DNA of 64,000 bases. Source: Micromonospora arida. GTDB lineage: Bacteria > Actinomycetota > Actinomycetes > Mycobacteriales > Micromonosporaceae. The notes beneath the pieces are model-generated. The model was given only the letters and a program-made list of their open reading frames with translations. It did not search any database and was not told the DNA's origin. The stretch covers positions 1-64,000 of the forward strand of contig NZ_QGSY01000158.1 of assembly GCF_003857035.1 (NCBI RefSeq), given 5' to 3'. The position numbers and the translations under genes are program-made. Each line of letters opens with the position of its first letter. Position 1 is the stretch's first letter. Below are positions 8,430 to 17,694 of this stretch, one piece after another.

Positions 8430-10163
8430 ATGGGCGACGTGTCGAATCGCCCGTGGCGCGCCAGTGTCGCTGTCGCCGCCCTGACCGCCCTGCTCGTCTC
8501 CGGCTGCTCAGGTGACCCGGAGCGCCCCACGCCGACGCCCAGCCCGGTCGGTACGTCCGCGGGCCCGAGCGTCCCGGCCGCGCCGCCGGCCAGCGACCCC
8601 GCCAGCCGCGCCGCCGCGCTGGTGGCGACGCTGTCCGACGAGGACCTGGTCGGCCAGGTGCTGATGCCGTACGCCTACGGCGACTCGGCGACGAAGGTCT
8701 CCGCCGGCTCGGCGGCCGGTAACCAGGCCCTCGCCGGGGTGGACACCCCCGCCGACATGATCGCCAAGTACCGACTGGGTGGCCTGATCCTGGTCGGCTT
8801 CAGCGCCGACGACCCGACCAAGGGCAACCAGGAGACCACGAACGTCGACAACCCCAAGCAGGTGCACGAGCTCACCACCGGGCTGCGCACCGCCGCAGGT
8901 CGGCTCGCCGCCGGTTCGGCGCCGCTGCTCATCGGCACCGACCAGGAGTACGGCGTCGTCACCCGCGTGACCGACGGGGTCACCGTGCTGCCCAGCGCCC
9001 TCGCCGCTGGCGCCGCCGGTGACCCGAAGCTCACCGAGGCCGCCTGGCGGGCCGCCGGCGCCGAGCTGGCCGCGATGGGCATCAACATCGACTTCGCCCC
9101 GGTGGCGGACGTGCTGGCCACCCGCAGCACCGTGATCGGCTCCCGGTCGTACGGCGCCGACCCGAAGCAGGCCGCCGCGCAGGTCGGCGGCGCGGTCCGT
9201 GGCCTCCAGGCGGTCGGGGTCGCGGCCACCCTGAAGCACTTCCCCGGGCACGGCCACAGCGCCGACGACTCGCACCAGGACCTGCCGGTGCTCACCCAGT
9301 CCGCCGCGGCGTTGCAGAGCGGCGCGTGGCCGCCGTTCACCGCCGGGATGGACGCTGGCGCGATGGCCGTGATGTCCGGTCACCTGGATGCGCGCGCGAT
9401 CGACCCGGGGACCCCGGCGACGTTCTCGCACAAGCTGCTCACCGACGTGCTGCGCGGCCAACTCGGCTTCAAGGGCGTGGTGATCACCGACGGGATGAAC
9501 ATGCCGCCCGCGAAGCGCTGGGCTCCCGGCGAGGCGGCGGTCCGGGCGCTCAACGCCGGTAACGACCTCATCCTGATGACCCCGAACGTTGGTCAGGCGT
9601 ACGACGGGCTGCTCGCCGCACTGCGCGGCGGATCGCTGCCCCGGACCCGACTGGTCGAGGCGGTCACCCGGGTGCTGACCATGAAGTTCCGGCTCGCGGA
9701 GCTGCCGGCGGCGCAGATGTCCACCCTCAACACCCCGGAGCACCGGGCGGCGGCCGACGCGCTGGCCGCCGCCGCCGTCACGGTGCTGAGGGGCGCCTGT
9801 GGCGGAGCGGTACGCGGGCCGGTCACCGTCACCACGTCCGGCGGTCGGGACGGCACCCGGGCCACCCTCACCGCCGCGCTGACCGCCGCCGGGGTGCAGG
9901 TCAAGCCCAGCGGCGGCACGATCGTGCACCTGGTGGGCTACGGAGACGGCGGCAAGGACCTGAGCCCCGACGCGGCGGTCACGGTCGCCATGGACACCCC
10001 GTACGTGCTGGCCGACGCGAAGTCACCGACGCTGCTGGCGACGTACTCCTCCAGCCGGGCGTCGATGACCGCCCTGGCCGCCGTGCTCGCCGGCAAGGCC
10101 CGGCCGGGCGGCCGGTCCCCGGTGGCCGTTCCCGGACTGCCCGCGACGACCTGCGGTACCTGA
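8430..10163 (+). CDS. Lipoprotein beta-N-acetylhexosaminidase, GH3 family
   Basis: A 577-aa glycoside hydrolase family 3 enzyme of the NagZ type, acting on GlcNAc-containing sugars such as wall fragments. A lipobox LVSGC at about residue 26 anchors it outside the membrane. The NagZ loop KHFPGHGHSADDSHQDLP starts at Lys269 and carries the His/Asp dyad; the nucleophile is Asp354 in VVITDGMNM. A C-terminal domain of about 150 residues follows the TIM barrel. Probably used in wall recycling or scavenging. Confidence 0.9.
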   Translation: MGDVSNRPWRASVAVAALTALLVSGCSGDPERPTPTPSPVGTSAGPSVPAAPPASDPASRAAALVATLSDEDLVGQVLMPYAYGDSATKVSAGSAAGNQALAGVDTPADMIAKYRLGGLILVGFSADDPTKGNQETTNVDNPKQVHELTTGLRTAAGRLAAGSAPLLIGTDQEYGVVTRVTDGVTVLPSALAAGAAGDPKLTEAAWRAAGAELAAMGINIDFAPVADVLATRSTVIGSRSYGADPKQAAAQVGGAVRGLQAVGVAATLKHFPGHGHSADDSHQDLPVLTQSAAALQSGAWPPFTAGMDAGAMAVMSGHLDARAIDPGTPATFSHKLLTDVLRGQLGFKGVVITDGMNMPPAKRWAPGEAAVRALNAGNDLILMTPNVGQAYDGLLAALRGGSLPRTRLVEAVTRVLTMKFRLAELPAAQMSTLNTPEHRAAADALAAAAVTVLRGACGGAVRGPVTVTTSGGRDGTRATLTAALTAAGVQVKPSGGTIVHLVGYGDGGKDLSPDAAVTVAMDTPYVLADAKSPTLLATYSSSRASMTALAAVLAGKARPGGRSPVAVPGLPATTCGT

Positions 10164-10193
10164 CCGTCCGGCACGGCCAGGTCAGCGCCCACC

Positions 10194-10868
10194 TCACTCG
10201 CCCTTGGCGAGCCCTCGCACCGCGAGTCGGTACGCCGGCAGCACGTCGGTCCGTTCGGTGATCAGCCCCTCGTTGACCGCGAAGACGAGCGTCTGCCCCG
10301 CCGACTGGACGGCCAGCGCCCAGTTTCGCGACTCATCCTCGTCCTCGACCAGCGGGTTGGTGGCGAGCCAGGTCATCTCGGTGGCGTCGAAGCCGCCGGC
10401 GCGGAGGTCGCGGAACTGTTGGCCGGCGACCGTCTCGCCGGCCCCGGCGGCGAAACTCTCCAGCGCGGCGCGCGGCGTGACCGTCGGCGAGTCCGCCGCC
10501 CAGATCCGCAGGAATCCGCCGCCGGCCGGCCGTCCGTCCACCTCACAGCGCACGGTGGTGCCGCCGCGCTTGGTGAGCGCCTCGCCGAGCAGCTCGGCCA
10601 GCTCGCCCTTGGGCGGCTCGATCGCCTTGGCCGTCCACCCTTCGGCCAGCGGAAACGTCACAGGTACCGGGCAGGGGGAACTCGCGCCGCCGGTGGTGCC
10701 GCTGGGCGACGCGGGGGCCAGCTCGTCGTACCAGGGTTCGCCAGTGGCCTGTGGGGCCGGGGCGCCGGCCGCGGGCCCGGCGGGAGCGGCGTCGTCGTCG
10801 CCGCAGCCGGTCAGCAGGCCGAGGGTGAGCGCCGCCGCCGACACGGCGACGCGGGTACGAGTGTCCAT
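10194..10868 (-). CDS. Putative lipoprotein of unknown function
   Basis: 224 aa from the ATG at 10866-10868 (GGGGA upstream). A signal sequence ends in the lipobox LLTGC, followed by a Gly/Ala/Pro linker and then a folded region with a possible disulfide (PCPVPVTF and RCEVDGRP). It resembles lipoproteins of the LpqN/DUF3558-like size class of actinobacteria, but I would not assign a family. Convergent with the NagZ-like gene, with only 30 nt between stops. Confidence 0.75.
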   Translation of the reverse strand: MDTRTRVAVSAAALTLGLLTGCGDDDAAPAGPAAGAPAPQATGEPWYDELAPASPSGTTGGASSPCPVPVTFPLAEGWTAKAIEPPKGELAELLGEALTKRGGTTVRCEVDGRPAGGGFLRIWAADSPTVTPRAALESFAAGAGETVAGQQFRDLRAGGFDATEMTWLATNPLVEDEDESRNWALAVQSAGQTLVFAVNEGLITERTDVLPAYRLAVRGLAKGE

Positions 10869-11001
10869 GGTGGTGATCCCCGTCAGTCGATCTTCAGTCG
10901 GCCCATCTAAGCCGTGCGGTCTCCCGACGTCAATCGGGATCGCTGCATCCCTGATCGAAATCGGGTCGCCCTGCCTCCGGTCGGTCTGACAACCTCGCCC
11001 C

Positions 11002-11220
11002 ATGGGAGCGGCAGCAGGATTCCGGCACATGCAACGGGCGGACGGCACCGTGGTGATCACCCACCACGGCCGGGTCGCCGGCACACTGCGCGGCGCTCGG
11101 GCCGCGGAGTTCCTCGCCGAGGTCGACGACGACCCGCAGTTGGTGATGGCCCGCTGGACGGGCAACTACCGCCACGGCAACGAGCGCACCGCGAAACAGC
11201 ACCCCCGCAACCGAGGCTGA
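11002..11220 (+). CDS. Small conserved actinobacterial protein
   Basis: 72 aa, ATG start. The sequence HMQRADGTVVITHHGRVAG followed by LRGARAAEFLAEVDD and MARWTGNYRHGNER looks like a compact alpha/beta domain often found as a stand-alone small protein in actinomycetes. Function unknown. A strong terminator follows 5 nt after the stop, which supports expression. Confidence 0.7.
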   Translation: MGAAAGFRHMQRADGTVVITHHGRVAGTLRGARAAEFLAEVDDDPQLVMARWTGNYRHGNERTAKQHPRNRG

Positions 11221-11224
11221 ACGA

Positions 11225-11263
11225 CGAAAGGGCCCCTCCTCTCGACGAGGAGGGGCCCTTTCG
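11225..11263. terminator. Bidirectional terminator hairpin
   Basis: A 17-bp perfect stem (11225-11241 with 11247-11263), loop TCGAC, with A3/T3 at the base, between a small plus-strand gene and the end of the minus-strand fab operon. Confidence 0.92.
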
Positions 11264-11270
11264 CGGGATC

Positions 11271-12497
11271 TCAGGGACGGGCGAAGACGAGCGCCACGTT
11301 GTGGCCGCCGAAGCCGAACGCGTTGTTCAACGCGGCCGGGATCTCCATGTGGCGGGCCTTGTGCGCGGCGACATCCAGGGTGAGGCCTGGCTCCGGGTCG
11401 TCGAGGTTGATCGTCGGAGGAACGACACTGTCGCGGATCGCCAGGATGGTGGCGATCGACTCCAGCGCACCGGCCGCACCGAGCAGGTGACCGGTCATCG
11501 ACTTCGTCGCGGACAGCACCGGGTGGTCGCCGAGCGCCTTGTGCAGCCCGCCGATCTCCAACATGTCCCCGACCGGGGTCGAGGTGGCGTGCGCGTTGAC
11601 GTGCACGATGTCCCGCTTGGCCACGTCCGCGTCCGCGATCGCCTTGGCGATGGCCCGGATGGCGCCCTCGCCCTCGGCGTGCGGCTGCACGATGTCGTAC
11701 GCGTCGGAGGTGATGCCGGCGCCGGCGAGGCGCGCGTACACCCGGGCGCCCCGCGCCGCGGCGTGCTCGGCCCGCTCCAGCACCACGATGCCGGCGCCCT
11801 CGCCGAGGACGAAGCCGTCCCGGCCCCGGTCCCACGGGCGGGAGGCCCGCTCCGGGTCGTCGTTGCGGGTCGACATGGCCCGCATCGAGCTGAAGCCGGC
11901 GATCGGCAGCGGGTGGATGACCGCCTCGGTGCCGCCGGCCACCACCACGTCGGCCCGGCCGGAGCGGATGATGTCCAGGCCGAGGGCGATCGCCTCGGCG
12001 CCGGTGGCGCAGGCGCTGGCCACCGAGTGCACGCCGGCCTTGGCGCCCAGCTCCAGCCCGACCCAGGCGGCCGGACCGTTCGGCATCAGCATCGGGATGG
12101 TGTGCGGGGACACCCGCCGTGGCCCGGACGCCTCCAGGATGTCGTCCTGGGCGAGCAGGGTGGTGGCACCGCCGATGCCGGAGCCGACGCTGACGGCCAA
12201 CCGCTCACCGTCGAGGTCGGAGCCGGCGAGGCCGGCGTCCGCCCAGGCCTGCTGCGCCGCGATGATCGCGATCGCCTCGGAACGGTCCAGGCGGCGCAGG
12301 CGGACCCGGTCCAGCACCTCGGACGGCTCCACGGCCAACTGGGCGGCGATGCGGACCGGCAGTTGCTCGGCCCACTCCTGGGTGAGGGCACTCACCCCGG
12401 AGCGGCCGGCGAGCATTGCGTCCCAGGTCGACGCGACGTCCCCGCCAAGCGGGGTCGTCGCGCCGAGCCCGGTGACGACGACGTCAGGACGACTCAT
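11271..12497 (-). CDS. fabF: 3-oxoacyl-ACP synthase II
   Basis: Condenses malonyl-ACP with acyl-ACP in type II fatty acid elongation. 408 aa with the Cys-His-His triad: Cys163 (ASACATGAEA), His303 (NAHATSTPVGD) and His337 (TKSMTGHLLGAAG, with Lys332). Last gene of fabD-fabH-acpP-fabF, 2 nt after acpP, so surely co-transcribed, and followed by a strong terminator. The lone complete KS plus its fab context rule out a polyketide synthase. Confidence 0.97.
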   Translation of the reverse strand: MSRPDVVVTGLGATTPLGGDVASTWDAMLAGRSGVSALTQEWAEQLPVRIAAQLAVEPSEVLDRVRLRRLDRSEAIAIIAAQQAWADAGLAGSDLDGERLAVSVGSGIGGATTLLAQDDILEASGPRRVSPHTIPMLMPNGPAAWVGLELGAKAGVHSVASACATGAEAIALGLDIIRSGRADVVVAGGTEAVIHPLPIAGFSSMRAMSTRNDDPERASRPWDRGRDGFVLGEGAGIVVLERAEHAAARGARVYARLAGAGITSDAYDIVQPHAEGEGAIRAIAKAIADADVAKRDIVHVNAHATSTPVGDMLEIGGLHKALGDHPVLSATKSMTGHLLGAAGALESIATILAIRDSVVPPTINLDDPEPGLTLDVAAHKARHMEIPAALNNAFGFGGHNVALVFARP

Positions 12498-12499
12498 GA

Positions 12500-12739
12500 T
12501 CAGGACTGCGCCGCGATGTAGCTGACAGCGTCGCCGACGGTCTTGAGGTTCTGCACCTCGTTGTCCGGGATCTTGACGCCGAACTTCTCCTCGGCCGCGA
12601 CCACGACCTCAACCATCGAGAGCGAGTCGACGTCGAGGTCGTCGGTGAAGGACTTCCCCTCGGCCACGTCGTCCGGGTTCACCCCGGCAACCTCTTCGAG
12701 GATCTCGGCGAGGCCGGTGGTGATCTCGTCACGGGTCAT
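12500..12739 (-). CDS. acpP: Acyl carrier protein
   Basis: 79 aa, acidic, with the phosphopantetheine attachment Ser39 in LDVDSLSMVEVV. Carries growing acyl chains between FabD, FabH and FabF. Lies between fabH and fabF in the same operon; the start ATG follows an AAGGAAC-type ribosome site. Confidence 0.97.
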   Translation of the reverse strand: MTRDEITTGLAEILEEVAGVNPDDVAEGKSFTDDLDVDSLSMVEVVVAAEEKFGVKIPDNEVQNLKTVGDAVSYIAAQS

Positions 12740-12823
12740 TGCGGTTGGTTCCTTTCATCGGGGTTCTCCGGCGGCCGGCGTCGCCGACCGCCACTCCTGG
12801 ACGCGTACGCGCCGAGGGGGTCA

Positions 12824-13768
12824 TCAGGGGCAGCGGACGACCTGACCGGCGTAGGTCAGGCCACCGCCGAAGCCGAACAGCAGCACCGGTGCGCCCGAGG
12901 GCACCTCCCGGCGCTCGACCAGCTTGGACAGGGCCAGCGGCACGCTCGCCGCGGAGGTGTTGCCGGACTCGACGATGTCCTTCGCGATGATCGCGTCGGG
13001 GATGTTGAGCCGCTTGGCGATGCCGTCGATGATCCGGGCGTTGGCCTGGTGCGGAACGAACGCGGCCAGCTCCGACGGGTCGACCCCGGCCCGCTCGCAG
13101 GCCTGGAGCGCGAGTGGCGCGATCGCGGTGGTGGCCCAGCGGAACACCGCCTGACCCTCCTGCTGGATGTACGGGCGCCAACCCTCGATGCGGACCGCGT
13201 CGCTCTTGTCCGGCACCGAACCCCAGACGACCGGGCCGATGCCGGTCGGCTCGTCGTCGGCGGTGGCGGAGACCACTGCGGCCCCGGCCCCGTCCGCGAA
13301 GATGATGCAGGTGGAGCGGTCGGTCCAGTCGGTGAAGTCGGACAGCTTCTCCGCGCCGATGACGATCGCGTTGCGCGACGCCCCGGCCCGGATGGCGTGG
13401 TCGACGGTGCCCAGCGCGTACGCGAAGCCCGAGCAGGCGGTGTTGAGGTCGAACGCGCCCGGCGCGGTGATGCCCAGCTTGGCGGCGACCCGGCAGGCCA
13501 CGTTGGGGCTACGGTCGATGGAGGAGCAGGTGGCGACCACGACCAGGTCGATGTCGGCGGCGGTCAGGCCCGAGTTGGCCAGCGCCTTGCCGGCGGCCGC
13601 GGCGGCCATGTCGGCGACCGTCTCACTGTCGGCGATCCGCCGGCTGACGATGCCGACGCGGTCGCGGATCCACTCGTCGTTGGTGTCGACGAGCTGGGCG
13701 ATGTCGTCGTTGGTCACCACCCGGGAGGGCTGGTAGTGCCCCATCGAGACGATGCGACTGCCAGTCAT
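12824..13768 (-). CDS. fabH: 3-oxoacyl-ACP synthase III
   Basis: Starts fatty acid synthesis from acyl-CoA and malonyl-ACP. 314 aa with Cys112 (NTACSGFAYALG), His240 (VPHQANARI) and Asn270 (ESGNTSAAS). The ATG at 13766-13768 overlaps the fabD stop (ATGA) and has GGAGG upstream. Actinomycete FabH enzymes often accept branched starters, which set the iso/anteiso fatty acid profile (family knowledge). Confidence 0.96.
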   Translation of the reverse strand: MTGSRIVSMGHYQPSRVVTNDDIAQLVDTNDEWIRDRVGIVSRRIADSETVADMAAAAAGKALANSGLTAADIDLVVVATCSSIDRSPNVACRVAAKLGITAPGAFDLNTACSGFAYALGTVDHAIRAGASRNAIVIGAEKLSDFTDWTDRSTCIIFADGAGAAVVSATADDEPTGIGPVVWGSVPDKSDAVRIEGWRPYIQQEGQAVFRWATTAIAPLALQACERAGVDPSELAAFVPHQANARIIDGIAKRLNIPDAIIAKDIVESGNTSAASVPLALSKLVERREVPSGAPVLLFGFGGGLTYAGQVVRCP

Positions 13769-14691
13769 GAACGACCTCCGATACGGGCGATCAGGTCCCG
13801 TGCGGCCGGCAGGTCGTCCGGGGTGTTGAGGGTGACGATCTCCGGGGCGCCGTCGCCCTTGAGTTCCCGCTTGACCAGGCCGGCGAGGGTGCCGGCCGGG
13901 GGTAGCTCGATCACGCCGGTGACCCCGAGGTCGGCCAGCGTGCGCATGCACAGGTCCCAGCGCACCGGCGCGGTGACCTGACGAACGAGGCGCTGCACCA
14001 TGGCCGCGCCGTTGTCGACGGCGGTGCCGTCGAGGTTCGAGAGCAGGGTCCGGGCCGGGTCGGCGGGGGTGATCCCGGCGGCCTCCGCGGCGAGCGCGGT
14101 CTCGGCCGGAGCCATGTACGGCGTGTGGAAGGCGCCGGCCACCTGGAGTCGGATGATCCGGGTCCGGGCGGGCGGCGCGGCGGCGAGCTTGTCGAGCCCG
14201 TCCAGGGCGCCCGCGGCGACGATCTGCCCGGCGCCGTTGCGGTTGGCCGGGTAGAGCCCGTTCGCCTCGATCGCGGCGATCACCTCGTCGGGGTCGCCGC
14301 CGAGCACCGCGGCCATTCCGGTCGGCTCCAGCGCGCACGCGGCGGCCATCTCCCGGCCGCGGACGCCGGCCAGGGTGATCGCTGCGTCGGCCGACAGCAC
14401 ACCGGCCAGGGCGGCGGCACCCAACTCGCCGACGCTGTGGCCGGCGGTGAGTGCGACGCCGTCCAGCGGCAGGTGCTCGGCCGCGAGCAACGCCGCGGCG
14501 ACCAGCAACGGCTGGGTGCGGGCGGTGTCCTTGATCTCGTCGGCGTCGGCGTCGGTGCCCAGGTGCAGCAGGTCGACCCCGGCCAACGCCGACCAGTCGC
14601 GCAGTCGCGCCTCAGTGCCGGGCAGGTCGAGCCAGGGGGTCAGGAAGCCGGGTTTCTGAGAACCCTGGCCGGGACTAAGTACGGCGAGCAC
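13765..14691 (-). CDS. fabD: Malonyl-CoA:ACP transacylase
   Basis: Loads malonate onto AcpP. 308 aa with the active-site Ser86 in GHSVGEL, the N-terminal SPGQGSQ loop and the His in GAFHTPYM. GTG start at 14689-14691 with GGGAGAG upstream. First gene of the fab operon; the AT-richer 78-nt gap to fasR probably holds the promoter. Confidence 0.96.
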   Translation of the reverse strand: MLAVLSPGQGSQKPGFLTPWLDLPGTEARLRDWSALAGVDLLHLGTDADADEIKDTARTQPLLVAAALLAAEHLPLDGVALTAGHSVGELGAAALAGVLSADAAITLAGVRGREMAAACALEPTGMAAVLGGDPDEVIAAIEANGLYPANRNGAGQIVAAGALDGLDKLAAAPPARTRIIRLQVAGAFHTPYMAPAETALAAEAAGITPADPARTLLSNLDGTAVDNGAAMVQRLVRQVTAPVRWDLCMRTLADLGVTGVIELPPAGTLAGLVKRELKGDGAPEIVTLNTPDDLPAARDLIARIGGRS

Positions 14692-14769
14692 GTCTATGAC
14701 TCTCCCGGATAAAGGCGGGTAACGCGGTGCCGCCTACGACCAAACCACACTAGGACCTTTAGAGGTTTC
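14692..14769 (-). promoter_or_regulatory. Probable fab operon promoter region
   Basis: This spacer is much less GC-rich than its surroundings and contains the short palindrome ACCT-TTAG-AGGT (14755-14766). In Streptomyces the PucR-type protein FasR binds in the equivalent place and activates fabD-fabH-acpP-fabF. The exact FasR box is not identified here. Confidence 0.4.
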
Positions 14770-16035
14770 CTACAAAGATCGGCGGGGATCATCCTCGGTT
14801 TGTGCGGATTTCCGGGTAGCCGGGGTCATTGTCTGAGTCGGGACCTGCGAGGCCAGCGGGGCGACCGGATCCAACCGACCCACGGTCAGCGCGACCTGAA
14901 GGGCGAACGCGTCTCGCGGCGACAGTGGCGAGAAACCGGTCACCTCGGCGATCCGGCGCAACCGGTAGCGCACCGTGTTCGGGTGCACGAATAGTGCCCG
15001 TGCCGCGCTCTCCAGCGTGCCACCGGCGGCCAGGAAGGCGTCCAGGGTCGCCAGCAGTTCCCCACCGGCGCGCACCAGCGTCGCGTACACATCGTGACGC
15101 AGCCGCCGACGGGCCTCCGCGTCGCCGGCGAGGGCCCGCTCCGGCAGCAGGTCCGCGGCCAGCACCGGCCGGGGCGCGCTCGGCCAGGCCGGTGCGGCCC
15201 GAAAGCCGGACAGCGCGGCCCGCGCCGACTCGGTCGCCTCGTCGAGGCTCGGTACGGCGGGACCGACCACCACCGGGCCGTCCCCGAACGCGCTCAGCAG
15301 CTTCGCCGTGGCGGTCAGCGGGTCAGGTGCGCCGCCCAGCACGATCACCAGCCGGTCGCCGTGCACGCCGCCGATCACCTCCACGCCGATCCGGCGGGCC
15401 TGGCGGTAGACCACGTGCAGCACCGCGGAGACCTCGCCGCCGGGCGACCGACCGACAGCCACCGCCACCGGCGGTGCGTCCGCCCAGCCGAGCGCGGCGG
15501 CCCGACTGGCCAGGACGTCCGGCGAGTCACCGCGCAACAGCGCGTCGACCAGCAGCGCCTGCAACCGGGCGTCCCAGGCGCCGCGCGACTCGGCGGCCCG
15601 CGCGTACACCCGGGCGGCGGAGAACGCGATCTCCCGGGAGAAGCGCAGCACCGCCTCGCGTAGCTGCTGCTCCTCGCCCACGGCGGCCAGGTGCGACACC
15701 TGCTCCTCGACCACGTCGATCGTCACCTTGATCAACGCCACGGTCTGCTGGAGGGTGATCGACCGGGCCAGCGCCTGCGGGGCGGCGGCGAAGACCTCGT
15801 CCGAGACCTCCTGGGTGCTGTCCGCCGTGCCACCGCCCTCGCGCAGCCACTGCACCAGCGACCTCGCGCCCGCCTGGGCCACCAACATCACCCAGGAACG
15901 CTGGTCGGCCGGCAGCGCCCGGAACCAGGGCAGCGTCTCGTCCATCCGGGCCACGCTGGAGGTGGCCAACGCCCCCGCCGATCGTTCGATCCGGCGCAGC
16001 GTGGCCGACAGCTCCCCACCGCCCGGCGTGCTCAC
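14770..16035 (-). CDS. fasR: PucR-type transcriptional activator of fatty acid synthesis
   Basis: 421 aa from the GTG at 16033-16035. The C-terminus carries the PucR helix-turn-helix (TLESAARALFVHPNTVRYRLRR then EVTGF) after a GGDEF-like degenerate middle domain (GVHGDRLVIVLGG). Position immediately upstream of fabD on the same strand matches FasR of Streptomyces, which activates the fab operon in response to acyl-CoA levels. Identity as FasR rests on domain plus synteny. Confidence 0.88.
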   Translation of the reverse strand: MSTPGGGELSATLRRIERSAGALATSSVARMDETLPWFRALPADQRSWVMLVAQAGARSLVQWLREGGGTADSTQEVSDEVFAAAPQALARSITLQQTVALIKVTIDVVEEQVSHLAAVGEEQQLREAVLRFSREIAFSAARVYARAAESRGAWDARLQALLVDALLRGDSPDVLASRAAALGWADAPPVAVAVGRSPGGEVSAVLHVVYRQARRIGVEVIGGVHGDRLVIVLGGAPDPLTATAKLLSAFGDGPVVVGPAVPSLDEATESARAALSGFRAAPAWPSAPRPVLAADLLPERALAGDAEARRRLRHDVYATLVRAGGELLATLDAFLAAGGTLESAARALFVHPNTVRYRLRRIAEVTGFSPLSPRDAFALQVALTVGRLDPVAPLASQVPTQTMTPATRKSAQTEDDPRRSL

Positions 16036-16119
16036 CGCCCTAGCCTGACACGTCGTGAGCAGGCCAACCACGCCGGCACCGGTCCGCCGACCATCGTCGA
16101 CGCGCCCAGCGGGCCCGTC

Positions 16120-17694
16120 TCACGGCTGTGGGGGAGCGGGCAGGCCCACCTCCTGGGCCAGGATCGCGGCCTGCACCCGGCTGCGAAGGTCCAGCTTCGC
16201 CAGGATCCGGCTTACATGGGTCTTGGTGGTGCTCTCCGCCAGCACCAGTCGATCAGCGATCTGCTGGTTGGACAGGCCCAAGCCGAGGCAGGCCAGCACG
16301 TCACGCTCACGCGGTGTGAGGGTGTCCAGCGCGGCCCGGGCGTCCGCCGACGCGCCCGGCGCGGTGGCCGCGAACGCGGTGATCAGCCGGCGGGTCACAG
16401 TGGGCGCGATGAACCCGTCACCCCGCGCCACCGTCCGCACCGCGCTGACCAGGCCGTCGGCGTCGGTGTTCTTGAGCAGGAACCCGGCCGCGCCGGCCCG
16501 CAACGCCCCGAAGACGTACTCGTCCAGGTCGAAGGTGGTGAGCACCAGCACGTCGGCGAGCCCGTCGGTGACGATCGCCCGGGTCGCGGAGATCCCGTCC
16601 CGGTGCGGCATCCGCACATCCAGCACCGCCACGTCGGGGCGCAGCTCCCGGCACAGGCGCACCGGGTTCTCCACCGTCAGCACCACCTCGGCCGGCCGGT
16701 ACGCGATCGTCAGCTCCGCCTCCCCCGTACCGTGCTTGAGCGCGTTCGTCAGCGACTCCTGCACGATCCGGTACGCGGCGAGGTCCACCCCCACCGGCAA
16801 CGCGCCCGGCGTGCCATCGGTCCGGACGCGGACCGCGAGGCCGGCCGCCCGGACCCGGTCGACCAGTCCGTCCGCCTCGGCCAGCCGCGCGGTGACCACC
16901 TCGGGGGTGGCCAGGCCGGCGCCGGTTCCGGGCTCGCGCAGCACCTCGATCATCTGACGCATCTCGGCGAGGCCCTGCACACTGCTCTCCCGGATCACCC
17001 GCAACGCCGACTCCACCTGACCGCGATCCAACCCGGGCACGGAGAGCACGGCGGTGGCGTGGATGGCCACCGCGCTGAGGTGGTTCGCGACCACGTCGTG
17101 CAGCTCCCGGGCCATCCTGGCCCGTTCGGCGCTGACCGCCTGCCGACGATCCAACTCGACCAGCCGGGCGGTCTGCTCGGCCCGCTCCCGCTCGGCGGCG
17201 GCCTGGTCGCGGTACTGCCGCACACTGATGCCGGTCAGCACCGGCAGCAGCCCGGCGAGCACCACCAGCACCCCGAGCGCCGCCCCGCGCCACTGGCCGT
17301 ACGTGAGCACGCCGACGACCACTCCGACCAGGCTCAGCGCCACGGTGATCCGCAGCAACCACCGCCACAGCCGGGGCGGGCCGTACACGCAGGCGTCGTA
17401 GAGCACCTGCGTGTAGACCAGGACCGTGCCCAGCGAACTGCCCAGCGCCGTGTCGACCACCAGCGCGCCGGTCCCCACGGCCAGGCTGGCGCGTGGTGCG
17501 ACCCGCCGTAGGCCGACGGCGACGCAGACAGCCACCAGCGGCGGCAGGAACAACGCCGACGGCACGTCAGCGTCGGGACGGACCTGCGGTTGCCACCCCA
17601 GGGCGTGCAGCACCAGACCACCCGCCAGCGACGCGCCGGCAAGCACGAGGTCGCGGCCGAGGGTGCCGGAGTCGAGCCACGGTGGCGCACGCAT
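16120..17694 (-). CDS. NarL-type histidine kinase fused to a truncated response regulator
   Basis: 524 aa. Residues 1-160 form a membrane sensor with about five hydrophobic helices; 190-210 hold the HisKA_3 phosphoacceptor His199 (ARELHDVVANH); 300-344 hold the start of the ATPase domain with the N-box ESLTNALKHG. At about residue 345 the kinase breaks off without its G-boxes, and the chain continues in frame as the second half of a LuxR/NarL response regulator: LRPDVAVLDVRMP with the acceptor Asp359, the conserved Lys in FLLKN, and a C-terminal HTH (LTPRERDVLACLGLGLSNQQIA). The receiver's N-terminal third with its acidic pair is missing. Such kinases and regulators are normally two adjacent genes, so a deletion of a few hundred bases across the gene boundary (near 16660) is the simplest explanation. 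DNA-binding may remain; normal phosphorelay should not. Confidence 0.88.
   Translation of the reverse strand: MRAPPWLDSGTLGRDLVLAGASLAGGLVLHALGWQPQVRPDADVPSALFLPPLVAVCVAVGLRRVAPRASLAVGTGALVVDTALGSSLGTVLVYTQVLYDACVYGPPRLWRWLLRITVALSLVGVVVGVLTYGQWRGAALGVLVVLAGLLPVLTGISVRQYRDQAAAERERAEQTARLVELDRRQAVSAERARMARELHDVVANHLSAVAIHATAVLSVPGLDRGQVESALRVIRESSVQGLAEMRQMIEVLREPGTGAGLATPEVVTARLAEADGLVDRVRAAGLAVRVRTDGTPGALPVGVDLAAYRIVQESLTNALKHGTGEAELTIAYRPAEVVLTVENPVRLCRELRPDVAVLDVRMPHRDGISATRAIVTDGLADVLVLTTFDLDEYVFGALRAGAAGFLLKNTDADGLVSAVRTVARGDGFIAPTVTRRLITAFAATAPGASADARAALDTLTPRERDVLACLGLGLSNQQIADRLVLAESTTKTHVSRILAKLDLRSRVQAAILAQEVGLPAPPQP

Noticed and set aside
11271-14691. Polyketide or other biosynthetic cluster, because of KS, AT and ACP genes.
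   Set aside because: Order fabD-fabH-acpP-fabF with a FasR-type activator is the primary fatty acid operon; no tailoring genes follow.
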